Shown piece by piece: positions 1 through 6,519 of a DNA stretch of 9,367 nt. A program made the translations under genes and the position numbers. Within the stretch, counting starts at the first letter, position 1. Every line of letters begins with the position of its first letter. The notes below the pieces were generated by a model, which did not search any database, had not been told where the DNA came from, and was given only the letters and a program-made list of their open reading frames with translations. The stretch comes from Clostridiales bacterium (GTDB lineage: Bacteria > Bacillota > Clostridia > Oscillospirales > Oscillospiraceae): NCBI GenBank assembly GCA_019420945.1, contig JAHZGF010000060.1:1-9367 (forward strand), in the 5' to 3' direction.

Positions 1-23
1 TCGTTCTGGAAAAGGAGTTGTAG
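1..23 (+). CDS. Possible 3' end of an upstream gene (partial)
   Basis: Reading codons from position 3 gives V-L-E-K-E-L followed by TAG at 21-23. That stop lies 3 nt before the methyltransferase ATG, a spacing typical of operons and like that of the genes downstream. If real, the methyltransferase is not the first gene of the operon and its ribosome binding site lies inside the end of this gene. Six codons are too few to identify a family, and the two other forward frames are also open over this stretch, so this is only a suggestion. Confidence 0.25.
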
Positions 24-26
24 AAG

Positions 27-632
27 ATGTCATTCTTTGAAAACACCCGCAAACCTGTGGGTATCGGCGGGAAGCTCATGGTCGCCATGATGAATTTGGG
101 TCACAGCCCTGTGGCGCGCTGGGGGCTTCAATTTCTGAATGCTGCGCCGGATGCCAAGGTGCTGGACTGCGGCTGCGGTGGCGGTGCGAACATGAAAAGG
201 CTGCTGAAAAAATACCCGCAGGGGATCGTGAAGGGCATCGACTATTCGCCCGTCAGCGTGGAGAAGACGAAAAAGGTCAACGAGACCGCCATCGCGGAGG
301 GGCGCTGTGCCGTCCTGCAAGGCAGTGTGGCGGATATGATCTTCGCAGATGACTGGTTCGATGCGGTCACCGCTTTTGAGACAGTCTACTTCTGGCCGAA
401 TCTGCCGCAATGTTTTCGGGTGATTTATCGGGTGCTGAAGCCCGGCGGAACCTTTCTCATCTGCAACGAGAGCAGTGGCGACACGGACAAGGATGAGAAG
501 TGGACGGAGATTATCGGCGGTATGACCATATACAAGGATGTCGAGCTGAAGGCATATCTGGAGCAGGTGGGCTTTTACGAGGTGCAGATACACAAAAAGA
601 AAAGCTGGCTGTGCATCACGGCACGGAAATAA
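27..632 (+). CDS. Class I SAM-dependent methyltransferase
   Basis: This 201-residue protein is predicted to move a methyl group from S-adenosylmethionine to an unknown small-molecule acceptor in the cytoplasm. Visible Rossmann methyltransferase motifs are motif I VLDCGCGGG (residues 45-53), the acidic ribose-binding position in GIDYS (D72), the FDAV motif before strand 4 (111-114) and the post-strand LKPGG (137-141). The length suits a minimal single-domain methyltransferase with no extra substrate domain. The N-terminal helix (about 1-35, with several Met and Gly) probably forms part of the substrate lid. The start is supported by AAAGGAG at 11-17, nine bases upstream of ATG. It is followed by a possible micro-ORF and then by an operon of hydrolases, so it may methylate the same compound those enzymes act on. 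The fold is secure; the substrate is unknown. Confidence 0.93.
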   Translation: MSFFENTRKPVGIGGKLMVAMMNLGHSPVARWGLQFLNAAPDAKVLDCGCGGGANMKRLLKKYPQGIVKGIDYSPVSVEKTKKVNETAIAEGRCAVLQGSVADMIFADDWFDAVTAFETVYFWPNLPQCFRVIYRVLKPGGTFLICNESSGDTDKDEKWTEIIGGMTIYKDVELKAYLEQVGFYEVQIHKKKSWLCITARK

Positions 633-643
633 GGAGATCAAGC

Positions 644-694
644 ATGAGCATTTTTGCACCCATCCTGCGCATGAATATGAGGAAGTGCGCGTAG
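644..694 (+). CDS. Possible 16-residue micro-ORF or 5' remnant of a lost gene
   Basis: An excellent Shine-Dalgarno, AAGGAG at 631-636, overlaps the methyltransferase stop codon and sits seven bases before ATG 644. It opens a frame MSIFAPILRMNMRKCA that ends at TAG 692-694. The N-terminus (hydrophobic, then basic) resembles the start of a membrane or hydrolase protein cut short rather than a known peptide family. After the stop, 695-752 is the only sizeable spacer in this part of the operon. Either a short peptide couples translation, or a gene that once lay here was deleted and left its ribosome binding site and first codons. I do not recognise it. Confidence 0.35.
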   Translation: MSIFAPILRMNMRKCA

Positions 695-739
695 GAAACC
701 TGAAAAGTATTGCATGGTTTAACTGCCGAAAATCAAAAT

Positions 740-745
740 GGGGAG
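740..745 (+). promoter_or_regulatory. Ribosome binding site that fixes the start of the MBL-fold gene
   Basis: GGGGAG at 740-745 lies seven bases before ATG 753. The upstream in-frame ATG at 738 overlaps this element and has no purine-rich site of its own, so translation most likely starts at 753. Confidence 0.7.
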
Positions 746-752
746 CGATAAT

Positions 753-1616
753 ATGTCAAAGAAAGCGACCGAGTTTCAAAAAAAGGAAATGAGCAAGATG
801 TACCGCGGCAAGGAGATCTTCAAGCCCCTGAACACCGGCTGGGTGGACGAGCATGTGGCCTGCGTGCGGGAGTGGGTGGCGAACATCTTCTTCTACCGCA
901 AGGGCGACACCACCATCATGATCGATGCCGGGTACAACTACGACCGGCTGGCAGAAAAAATGGGCTGGCTGGGCATCGACCCGCAGTCCATCCGGCACAT
1001 CCTCATCACTCATCAGGACACCGACCACGTGGGCGCGGTGGAGGCAGACAGCCCCGGTTTGTTCCGGAGCGCAAAGCTCTATATCGGCGAGATTGAAAAC
1101 CGGTATCTCACCGGCGAGGTGCGGCGAAAAGTCATATACCATCTCTATAAATTGCCGCAGGTCACAATTAACAACGAAAAGGTGCTGCTGCATGACGGCG
1201 AGACTTTCGAGATTGACGGTATCAAAATTGAGTGCTTTCTCGTCCCCGGCCATACATGGGGGCATATGGTCTATCTCATTGACGACAAATATCTCTTCAC
1301 CGGCGACACTATCTGGTTCGGCGCGGACGGCGGCTACAGTTTCATTTCCTCTCTGGCAGAGGGCAACAAACTGGCGGTGAAGTCGCTGGCGGCGCTGGAG
1401 CAGAAGCTGCAAAGCCGCGAATTGCGCCCGCTGTTTCTCACCGGTCACACCGGCTGGACGGACAACTTCGAGTTCGCCTTTGCCCATAAGGACAAGCTTT
1501 GCTCACCGTTCCGAAAGCGGGTTCCCGACCCCACCGCGCCTTATGACGCTTATGATGAATCGGATGACACGGAAAAAATGGCAAAGAGTGGGTTCCTGAA
1601 GAGGGTGGGAAGATGA
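753..1616 (+). CDS. Metallo-beta-lactamase-fold hydrolase
   Basis: This 287-residue cytoplasmic protein has a complete MBL fold for a metal-dependent hydrolase of an ester, thioester, lactone or similar bond. Seen motifs are ITHQDTDH (residues 85-92), PGHTWGH (165-171, H167), TGD (183-185, D185) and a final LTGHTG (229-234, H232). These match the metal-ligand order of the superfamily. In the first motif the second His of canonical HxHxDH is Asp (D89), a variant I recall from other hydrolases of this superfamily (THQDxDH). There is no signal peptide, so it is unlikely to be a true secreted beta-lactamase. The C-terminal tail after about residue 255 is charged and probably disordered. It overlaps the next gene by 4 nt (ATGA), so they are translationally coupled. 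An in-frame ATG at 738 would add five residues, but the ribosome binding site favours 753. The fold is sure; the substrate is unknown. Confidence 0.92.
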   Translation: MSKKATEFQKKEMSKMYRGKEIFKPLNTGWVDEHVACVREWVANIFFYRKGDTTIMIDAGYNYDRLAEKMGWLGIDPQSIRHILITHQDTDHVGAVEADSPGLFRSAKLYIGEIENRYLTGEVRRKVIYHLYKLPQVTINNEKVLLHDGETFEIDGIKIECFLVPGHTWGHMVYLIDDKYLFTGDTIWFGADGGYSFISSLAEGNKLAVKSLAALEQKLQSRELRPLFLTGHTGWTDNFEFAFAHKDKLCSPFRKRVPDPTAPYDAYDESDDTEKMAKSGFLKRVGR

Positions 1617-2389
1617 AGGTTTATTCCTTCGGCGCAGAAAATGCCCCGGTCATCCTACTGCTTCCCGGCACCTGCTGCCACTGGAAGGGCAATTTTGGAC
1701 GGGTCATTCCGCTGCTGTCGGACAGGTATCGCGTTCTCTGCGTCAGCTACGATGGTTTCGATGAAACGGAACATACCGAGTTTCCCACTATGCTGGAGGA
1801 AACAGAGAAAATAGAATCTTACATTCAGAAACATTGCGATGGACATATCTGGGCGAGCTATGGCTGCTCGCTGGGCGGCTCTTTTGTGGGGCTGCTGGCG
1901 GCGCGGCAGAATATTCATATGGATTACGGAATTCTCGGCAGCTCTGATCTTGACCAAGCATCTCCCATTGCGGCAAAGCTGCAAACAAATCTGCTCCTAC
2001 CGCTGATTTATCCGCTTATTCGAGACGGACGGTTCAAGAGTCGATTGCTGCAAAAACGCCTCACGCAGCGAAAGTCGGAAATGGGCGGTTATGTGCAAGC
2101 GTTCATGGAGATGCTCAGCGGCGCACGACCTTATGTGACCGTGCAGAGCTGCAAGAATCAGTTCTATTCCGACCTTGTCACCCCGCTGCCGGACAAGATC
2201 AACGTTCCGGGAACAGAGATTCATATTTTCTATGCGCTCAAAATGGGTGAGAAATACCGCGAGCGCTATGAACGGCACTTTGCAAACCCAGCCATTCATG
2301 AGCAGGACTTGCAGCACGAGGAGCTGCTGGCCTGTTATCCGGAGCGCTGGGTGCAGTTGGTGAAGGATATCATGGAGGGAAAGCGATGA
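1613..2389 (+). CDS. Alpha/beta hydrolase, copy 1 of a paralogous pair
   Basis: This 258-residue soluble enzyme has the layout of the alpha/beta hydrolase superfamily. It has an early beta-strand and oxyanion segment LLLLPGTCC-like (about 14-22), a conserved YDGFD (46-50), and the nucleophile elbow GCSLGG with Ser86. A helical cap follows (about 115-195), then a strand with E213 in MGEK that may serve as the catalytic acid, and a late His (H235, in QHEELL) as base. It aligns along its N-terminal half with the hydrolase at 3967-4758: both have YDGF at the same position and share Ser86 and His235 numbering. The reaction is probably ester, thioester or amide hydrolysis, or a C-C bond cleavage. 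Its start overlaps the previous stop by 4 nt, and a purine-rich GGGTGGGA precedes it. It also overlaps the next gene by 4 nt. The substrate is unknown. Confidence 0.9.
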   Translation: MKVYSFGAENAPVILLLPGTCCHWKGNFGRVIPLLSDRYRVLCVSYDGFDETEHTEFPTMLEETEKIESYIQKHCDGHIWASYGCSLGGSFVGLLAARQNIHMDYGILGSSDLDQASPIAAKLQTNLLLPLIYPLIRDGRFKSRLLQKRLTQRKSEMGGYVQAFMEMLSGARPYVTVQSCKNQFYSDLVTPLPDKINVPGTEIHIFYALKMGEKYRERYERHFANPAIHEQDLQHEELLACYPERWVQLVKDIMEGKR

Positions 2390-3318
2390 AGCATCAGCAC
2401 TTTGATGTGGAGACCGCCGGCTTTTACGGCGCGTACTGGGCGTGTGCCGACGGATCGGACTGCGCGGTCATTGCGATGATTGGTGACGATCCGGAGGATC
2501 GGCTTGCGCGTTCAGCTGTGAAATGGCTCTGCGGGCGGGGCGTAAATGTGCTCACCATGTCGCCTGCGAAAAAGGATTACGGCCATCATAATTATCCGCT
2601 GGAGCGTGTGGAGACGGCCATTTCGTGGCTGAAAGCCAACGGCAACCATAAAATTGGCATTGCCGGTGCTTCGACTACGGGAACGCTCGCGCTGACAGCG
2701 GCTGCCATGTTCCCGGATGTTACCCTGACCATTGCCATGACGCCCAGCGATTTTGTGTGGCAGGGTTTCATGCAGGGCAAAAGGGACGGCTGCAAGGAAT
2801 GGCCGGTCGAGGGCGAGTCGCTGTTCTCCTACCGGGGCAAGCCGCTGCCCTATATGCCGTTTTGCTATCAGCATCCCGACTATTGGCACTGTGTCGCCGC
2901 AGAGAGCAAGCGCACTGGTGATATGGTTAACTCCCGCAAGCTGTTTGACGATTCCGAGGTGATGCATCCGATCGAGCCGGAGGAATATATTCCTGTTGAA
3001 AACATCCGGGGAAAGCTGCTGCTGATCGGCGCGGAGGACGATGCGCTGTGGGATACCGCAAAGTATATCCGCCGTATGAAAAAGCGCCTTGCGGAAAAGC
3101 CGCATGAATGCGAGATTGAAACAATGGTTTATGCTCACGGCACCCACTTTGTCTTTCCGGAGGGGATGCTGAAAATCATGCTGCCGGTTGGCTCCGGTCT
3201 GTTTGTAAAGTTGGCGTTTCAGGCAGCAAAGAAATATCCCAAGGAATGCCGCCAGACCCGGATAGACATCGAGAAGCGGATGAACCGGACTCTGGCAGAA
3301 TGGAAAGGAGCGAAGTGA
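2386..3318 (+). CDS. Acyl-CoA thioester hydrolase / BAAT C-terminal domain-like hydrolase
   Basis: This 310-residue alpha/beta hydrolase resembles the C-terminal catalytic domain of acyl-CoA thioesterases and bile acid-CoA:amino acid N-acyltransferases. Visible signatures are GIAGASTTG with nucleophile Ser96, followed by a strand ending in TIAMTPSDFVWQG (115-127), where BAAT_C proteins typically carry a similar SP-S-x-VWQG motif. The acid strand LLLIGAEDDALW (211-222; D218 or D219) and the His motif AHGTHFVFP (250-258; H254) complete an apparent Ser/Asp/His triad. The N-terminal accessory domain of animal BAAT enzymes is absent. It could hydrolyse a thioester, transfer an acyl group to an amino acid, or cleave an amide; sequence cannot separate these. 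It overlaps the upstream gene by 4 nt and lies 1 nt from the downstream one. GGAGGGA precedes the start. Confidence 0.87.
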   Translation: MKHQHFDVETAGFYGAYWACADGSDCAVIAMIGDDPEDRLARSAVKWLCGRGVNVLTMSPAKKDYGHHNYPLERVETAISWLKANGNHKIGIAGASTTGTLALTAAAMFPDVTLTIAMTPSDFVWQGFMQGKRDGCKEWPVEGESLFSYRGKPLPYMPFCYQHPDYWHCVAAESKRTGDMVNSRKLFDDSEVMHPIEPEEYIPVENIRGKLLLIGAEDDALWDTAKYIRRMKKRLAEKPHECEIETMVYAHGTHFVFPEGMLKIMLPVGSGLFVKLAFQAAKKYPKECRQTRIDIEKRMNRTLAEWKGAK

Positions 3319-3319
3319 G

Positions 3320-3970
3320 ATGCGTTGGATGGGAATGCCCCTAGCCATATGGGTAGTGTTTGCGAAGTCCTTTCAAGCGCAGCTGACGGCGGTACTGGGC
3401 TATGACCCGGACACCGCACGTAAGATCACGGAAAAGGCCAAGCCGAAGTACCGTGAGATCATCGCAAAGCTGCCCGAATTTGAAAAAGGTGATCGGTTCA
3501 GCATGAACATCATTGGCTGCGCCATGTTGGGGGCGTTCGTCCTCTGTATGCCGAAGCGGCCGGATACGGAGGTGCTGACGGTATACTATGAGAATGCCCA
3601 GATGACGCCGCTGATGAAGTGGTTCTGCCGCAAGAGCGGAAAAAGCAAGTTTATCGCAAAGGACATTGCCGCCATGAAAGCCACCGCCGCCCGGAAGGCG
3701 GCTGACCGCAACCCCTACTCGTGGAACATGGACTTTTACGAGTATCCCGACGGCAGCGGTTATGAGGGACGCTTTACCAAATGCGGCATCTGTGTGCTGA
3801 TGGAAGAGCTGGGGCTTTTTGACCTGACCCCCGCCATGTGCCATCTGGACTACGCCATGAGCGACGCCGACGGCGTGACGAATTTTGTGCGGCAGTACAC
3901 GCTGGCCTCCGGCGGCCCTTACTGCGACTGCGGGTATAAGAAGAAACGGCTGCAAGAGGACAGAGCATGA
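3320..3970 (+). CDS. L-2-amino-thiazoline-4-carboxylate hydrolase family protein, copy 1
   Basis: This 216-residue protein matches the family named after the Pseudomonas enzyme that opens the thiazoline ring of ATC to carbamoyl-cysteine. The family is broad and most members are uncharacterised. The recognisable C-terminal block holds FTKCGICVL (152-160, C155 and C158), PAMCHLDYA (171-179, C174 and D177), a conserved R191 before TLASGG, and CDCGY (202-206). These Cys, Asp and Arg residues recur in the second copy at 4755-5459 and are likely active-site or metal-binding residues. The N-terminus (about 5-18) and the segment 61-77 are hydrophobic, but no clear signal peptide is present. AAAGGAG at 3304-3310 supports the ATG, 1 nt after the previous stop. 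It overlaps the next gene by 4 nt. The family call is good; the true substrate may not be ATC. Confidence 0.83.
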   Translation: MRWMGMPLAIWVVFAKSFQAQLTAVLGYDPDTARKITEKAKPKYREIIAKLPEFEKGDRFSMNIIGCAMLGAFVLCMPKRPDTEVLTVYYENAQMTPLMKWFCRKSGKSKFIAKDIAAMKATAARKAADRNPYSWNMDFYEYPDGSGYEGRFTKCGICVLMEELGLFDLTPAMCHLDYAMSDADGVTNFVRQYTLASGGPYCDCGYKKKRLQEDRA

Positions 3971-4758
3971 AATACTTTGAGTTCGGGCAGGAGCATCCGG
4001 AGCTGATGGTCATGCTTCATGGCGGCGGGGTGTGCTATCGCGGCGCACTGCCGGTGGCAGAGGAGATGGCGAAAACCTACCATGTGGTGCTGGTGGCCTA
4101 CGACGGCTTCAATCCCGATGAGCCGGAGACGCAGTTCCGGTCCGTGCCGGATGAGGCAAGGCGGCTGGGCGATTATATCGTGGAGCGCTACGGCGGGAAG
4201 ATTGACATTCTCTACGGCGTGTCCTACGGAACATTCGTCCTCATGGACGTGCTGGCCGATAAGCGGCTGACCATCACGACTACCATTGCTAACGGTATGC
4301 CCACCATGGACTACGCCGACATCAAAAGCCCGGTTTTGCAGAACCTCTACATATTCTTCCTGACCGGCTTTTCCTATTGGCTCATCGGGAAGGCAGGCCC
4401 CATCCGGAAGAAGCTCGTCTGCAAGATGATGGGCCGCACGGAGGAATCCTTCGACCGCATCGTCTACAAAGACGCCACCTGGCAGAGCTGGGTCAATCAG
4501 GACAAGTACATGATCGGGCGGCACCGGAATTTTGATCTTTTCAAGCGCACGGACATGTACATCTGGCACGGCATTGCAAGCTCGACGGAAAAGAAGCTGG
4601 CGAAACATGTCAGAGCGTGGCAGGACAAGGGCTATGCCTTTACCTACAAGGTTTTTCCCAATATGGGTCACGGCACACTGGCGGGCGAACACCCGCGGGA
4701 GTTTTCAAAAGAGGTGCAGGCGGCGCACCAGTGCAGCCTGCAAAAGGAGAAGCGATGA
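3967..4758 (+). CDS. Alpha/beta hydrolase, copy 2 of a paralogous pair
   Basis: This 263-residue predicted cytoplasmic hydrolase is a paralogue of the protein at 1613-2389. It has a classical HGGG oxyanion motif (18-21), YDGFN (45-49), a nucleophile elbow GVSYG with Ser86, a hydrophobic cap region around 124-142, a possible acid E208 in SSTEKK, and a late catalytic His in NMGHGTL (H235). Copy 1 has PGT in place of the HGG part of this oxyanion motif, so the two copies differ at a site that shapes specificity. The stretch FLTGFSYWLIG (131-141) is hydrophobic enough to suggest a lipophilic substrate or loose membrane contact. It overlaps both neighbours by 4 nt and directly precedes the second ATC-hydrolase family gene. 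Serine hydrolase activity is likely; the substrate is unknown. Confidence 0.9.
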   Translation: MKYFEFGQEHPELMVMLHGGGVCYRGALPVAEEMAKTYHVVLVAYDGFNPDEPETQFRSVPDEARRLGDYIVERYGGKIDILYGVSYGTFVLMDVLADKRLTITTTIANGMPTMDYADIKSPVLQNLYIFFLTGFSYWLIGKAGPIRKKLVCKMMGRTEESFDRIVYKDATWQSWVNQDKYMIGRHRNFDLFKRTDMYIWHGIASSTEKKLAKHVRAWQDKGYAFTYKVFPNMGHGTLAGEHPREFSKEVQAAHQCSLQKEKR

Positions 4759-5459
4759 GAGACAACAAACTGCAATTCAATCGCAGCTGCCATGTGCTGT
4801 ATTCCAAAGCCTGCAAAAAGCAGATTCAATCGAAGATTGCCCTGCATTATCCGGAAGCGCAGCGCGAGGCCGTCTGGGAGCGGGTGCAGCGGCAGTATGT
4901 GGAATTTCTCTCGGACTGGCGGACGGACTTGGGCGGGAAGAAAAACTTTCACAACGGCGCGGGCGGCACTTACGACTGCATCGCTATCATGAGCTATTAT
5001 GCCGTGTGCCGGGATGTTGTCTCCTTCCGGGAGATCGAAGAGATCGAGGAAAACCTGATTCTGCCTACCTTCCGCAAGCTCTCCCGATTTGTGGACTGCC
5101 ACAAACCGTTTTTTAAGAGGCTGATGTATTGGGCCTTTCAGAACGCCGAAAAGCAGTGCGCCAAGTGGCACGATTACGAGATGCACGTTGCGCCCTATGA
5201 CAAAGATAAACCTATCTATTATGAGTTCACCGCCTGCCCGGCGGCGGAGTTTGCCATCAAGCACGGTCTGACGGACATCATGCCCGCCCTGTGCAATGTG
5301 GACTTTGCGTCCATGGAGTTGCTTCACGCAAGGCTTGTCCGGAAAACCACCTGCGTGGACGGCTGCAGGTGCGACTATACCATCTGCGGCGACAAAGACC
5401 CGTACTTAAACGACCATCCCGAATACCGCGATGCGGCAGGGTATCGCAGAAACCGATAA
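4755..5459 (+). CDS. L-2-amino-thiazoline-4-carboxylate hydrolase family protein, copy 2
   Basis: This 234-residue protein belongs to the same family as 3320-3970. Matching blocks are YEFTACPAAEF (156-166, C161), IMPALCNVDFA (175-185, C180 and D183), a basic stretch HARLVRKT (191-198) and GCRCDYTIC (203-211, C206 and D207). C161, C180, D183 and the Cys-Asp pair at 206-207 align with C155, C174, D177 and C202-D203 of copy 1. Its N-terminal half differs and carries an acidic helix (about 92-101), so the two are diverged paralogues, not a recent duplication. The start at 4755 is chosen because AAAGGAG lies just upstream and the ATG overlaps the preceding TGA. An upstream in-frame ATG at 4617 would run deep into the hydrolase gene and is unlikely. 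Substrate unknown; ring opening of a thiazoline-like compound is the family hint. Confidence 0.82.
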   Translation: MRDNKLQFNRSCHVLYSKACKKQIQSKIALHYPEAQREAVWERVQRQYVEFLSDWRTDLGGKKNFHNGAGGTYDCIAIMSYYAVCRDVVSFREIEEIEENLILPTFRKLSRFVDCHKPFFKRLMYWAFQNAEKQCAKWHDYEMHVAPYDKDKPIYYEFTACPAAEFAIKHGLTDIMPALCNVDFASMELLHARLVRKTTCVDGCRCDYTICGDKDPYLNDHPEYRDAAGYRRNR

Positions 5460-5478
5460 GGAAAAGGAGAAAGTGGCC

Positions 5479-6405
5479 ATGAAGTTTTTGGTATTCGGCG
5501 CCGGCGTTCTGGGGTGTAATCTGGCGAACAATCTGTTCCGCGCAGGAAAGGATGTCACGCTGCTGGCAAGAGGCCCATGGGCAGATGAGATTCGGCGAAA
5601 CGGGCTGCGGATCAAAAATACACTTTCCCGCCGCACGGCAGTCAGCCCCATTCCGGTGGCAGCGGAGCTTTTGCCGGGAGACGACTATGATGTAATTTTT
5701 GTGGCTGTGCGGTACACGCAGATCGAAACAATTCTCGAAACTCTGCGGGCAAGCCTGGCGAAAACGATGATCTTTGTGGGCAACAATGTGCGCGCCTCGG
5801 AAACGGCAGCGCTTTTGCTGGAGAAGAACGTGCTGTTTGCCTTTACCAGCGCCGCCGGACACAGAGAAAGCAATTATGTGGCCTCGGTAGACCTTCGCAA
5901 GACTACCATCGGGCCGCTGCGGAATGCGCCGTCGCAGGAAGCGCTGGTTCAGGAAATCTTTGCAGGCACGAAGTATAAGGTCACCTACGAGCCGAACATG
6001 GAGGACTATCTCCTGTGCCACGCTGCGTTTGTGCTCCCGGCGGTTTTTGCCTGCTACAAGACCGACGGCGACCTGAAAAAGCTGAAAAGGGACAACGCTT
6101 ATCTGAATCGCCTGATCGATGCGAATATCGAGGGTTACCGGGCAATCCGAAACGCCGGTCACGAGATTCTGCCGGATGCAGACAAGGAATTTGAGGATGC
6201 AGCATACCGCAAGACCTGCTTTCGCTTTTTTAAGCTCATGTGTGCAACGGCTTTAGGGAAAATCTGTGCGTCCGACCATGCCATGAACGCGGTGGACGAA
6301 ATGAGCGCACTGAATCGGGACATGAAAGCATTTTTTGACGTGACCGGCGCAAAGTATCCGGTCTGGAAAACGCTGGAAGCAGAATGTGGGAGCTATCTGC
6401 GGTAA
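5479..6405 (+). CDS. Ketopantoate reductase-like (ApbA/PanE fold) NAD(P)-dependent oxidoreductase
   Basis: This 308-residue protein has a Rossmann dinucleotide-binding start MKFLVFGAGVLG (GAGVLG at 7-12), a basic R31 after strand 2 (LLARG) that suggests NADPH preference, and the FVAVR strand (74-78). GNNVRASE (101-108) corresponds to the conserved Asn region of ketopantoate reductases. The C-terminal helical domain (about 170-308) fits the ApbA_C architecture. The catalytic Lys of true PanE enzymes is not seen at its usual place: the segment there reads NMEDYLLCH (173-181), with acidic residues. It is therefore more likely a reductase for another 2-keto or imine substrate than a pantothenate enzyme. 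AAGGAGA at 5464-5470 lies eight bases before ATG 5479; an in-frame GTG at 5473 is less well spaced. It ends the enzyme run. Confidence 0.88.
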   Translation: MKFLVFGAGVLGCNLANNLFRAGKDVTLLARGPWADEIRRNGLRIKNTLSRRTAVSPIPVAAELLPGDDYDVIFVAVRYTQIETILETLRASLAKTMIFVGNNVRASETAALLLEKNVLFAFTSAAGHRESNYVASVDLRKTTIGPLRNAPSQEALVQEIFAGTKYKVTYEPNMEDYLLCHAAFVLPAVFACYKTDGDLKKLKRDNAYLNRLIDANIEGYRAIRNAGHEILPDADKEFEDAAYRKTCFRFFKLMCATALGKICASDHAMNAVDEMSALNRDMKAFFDVTGAKYPVWKTLEAECGSYLR

Positions 6406-6519
6406 AAAAGCGACCGGCTGGTCAGAGCTGCGCTCCCTGCGGGGTTCGTTGCTTAAATTTGTGCGGTCGAGGAGCAGGGCAACAAATGCAGATTGCAGAG
6501 ATTTGATTGAATAAACAAT
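6406..6519 (+). other. Non-coding spacer with clustered inverted repeats
   Basis: Between the reductase stop and the AraC start lie small adjacent hairpins: GACC/GGTC (6412-6415 with 6420-6423), GAGC/GCTC (6425-6428 with 6432-6435) and CCC/GGG (6435-6437 with 6441-6443). Two longer-range pairings are also possible: CGACCG 6411-6416 with CGGTCG 6464-6469, and CCCTGC 6435-6440 with GCAGGG 6474-6479. No U-run follows any stem, so this is not a clear intrinsic terminator. I see no confident -35/-10 pair. It may be an RNA-structured leader of the regulator gene or a degenerate repeat. Confidence 0.35.

Noticed and set aside
753..1616. Antibiotic-resistance beta-lactamase
   Set aside because: It has the MBL fold only, with no signal peptide and an operon context of metabolic hydrolases, so the name would mislead.
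4617..4754. Longer upstream start for the second ATC-hydrolase family gene
   Set aside because: It would overlap the previous hydrolase by about 140 nt, while ATG 4755 has AAAGGAG upstream and the ATGA overlap used throughout the operon.
5431..5478. Upstream start at 5431 for the reductase gene
   Set aside because: The Rossmann strand begins directly at ATG 5479, which follows AAGGAGA at 5464-5470; the extension is charged and overlaps the previous gene.
5278..6162. Long minus-strand open frame opposite the reductase
   Set aside because: No domain motif is visible and it lies opposite a clear Rossmann-fold gene with a good ribosome binding site.
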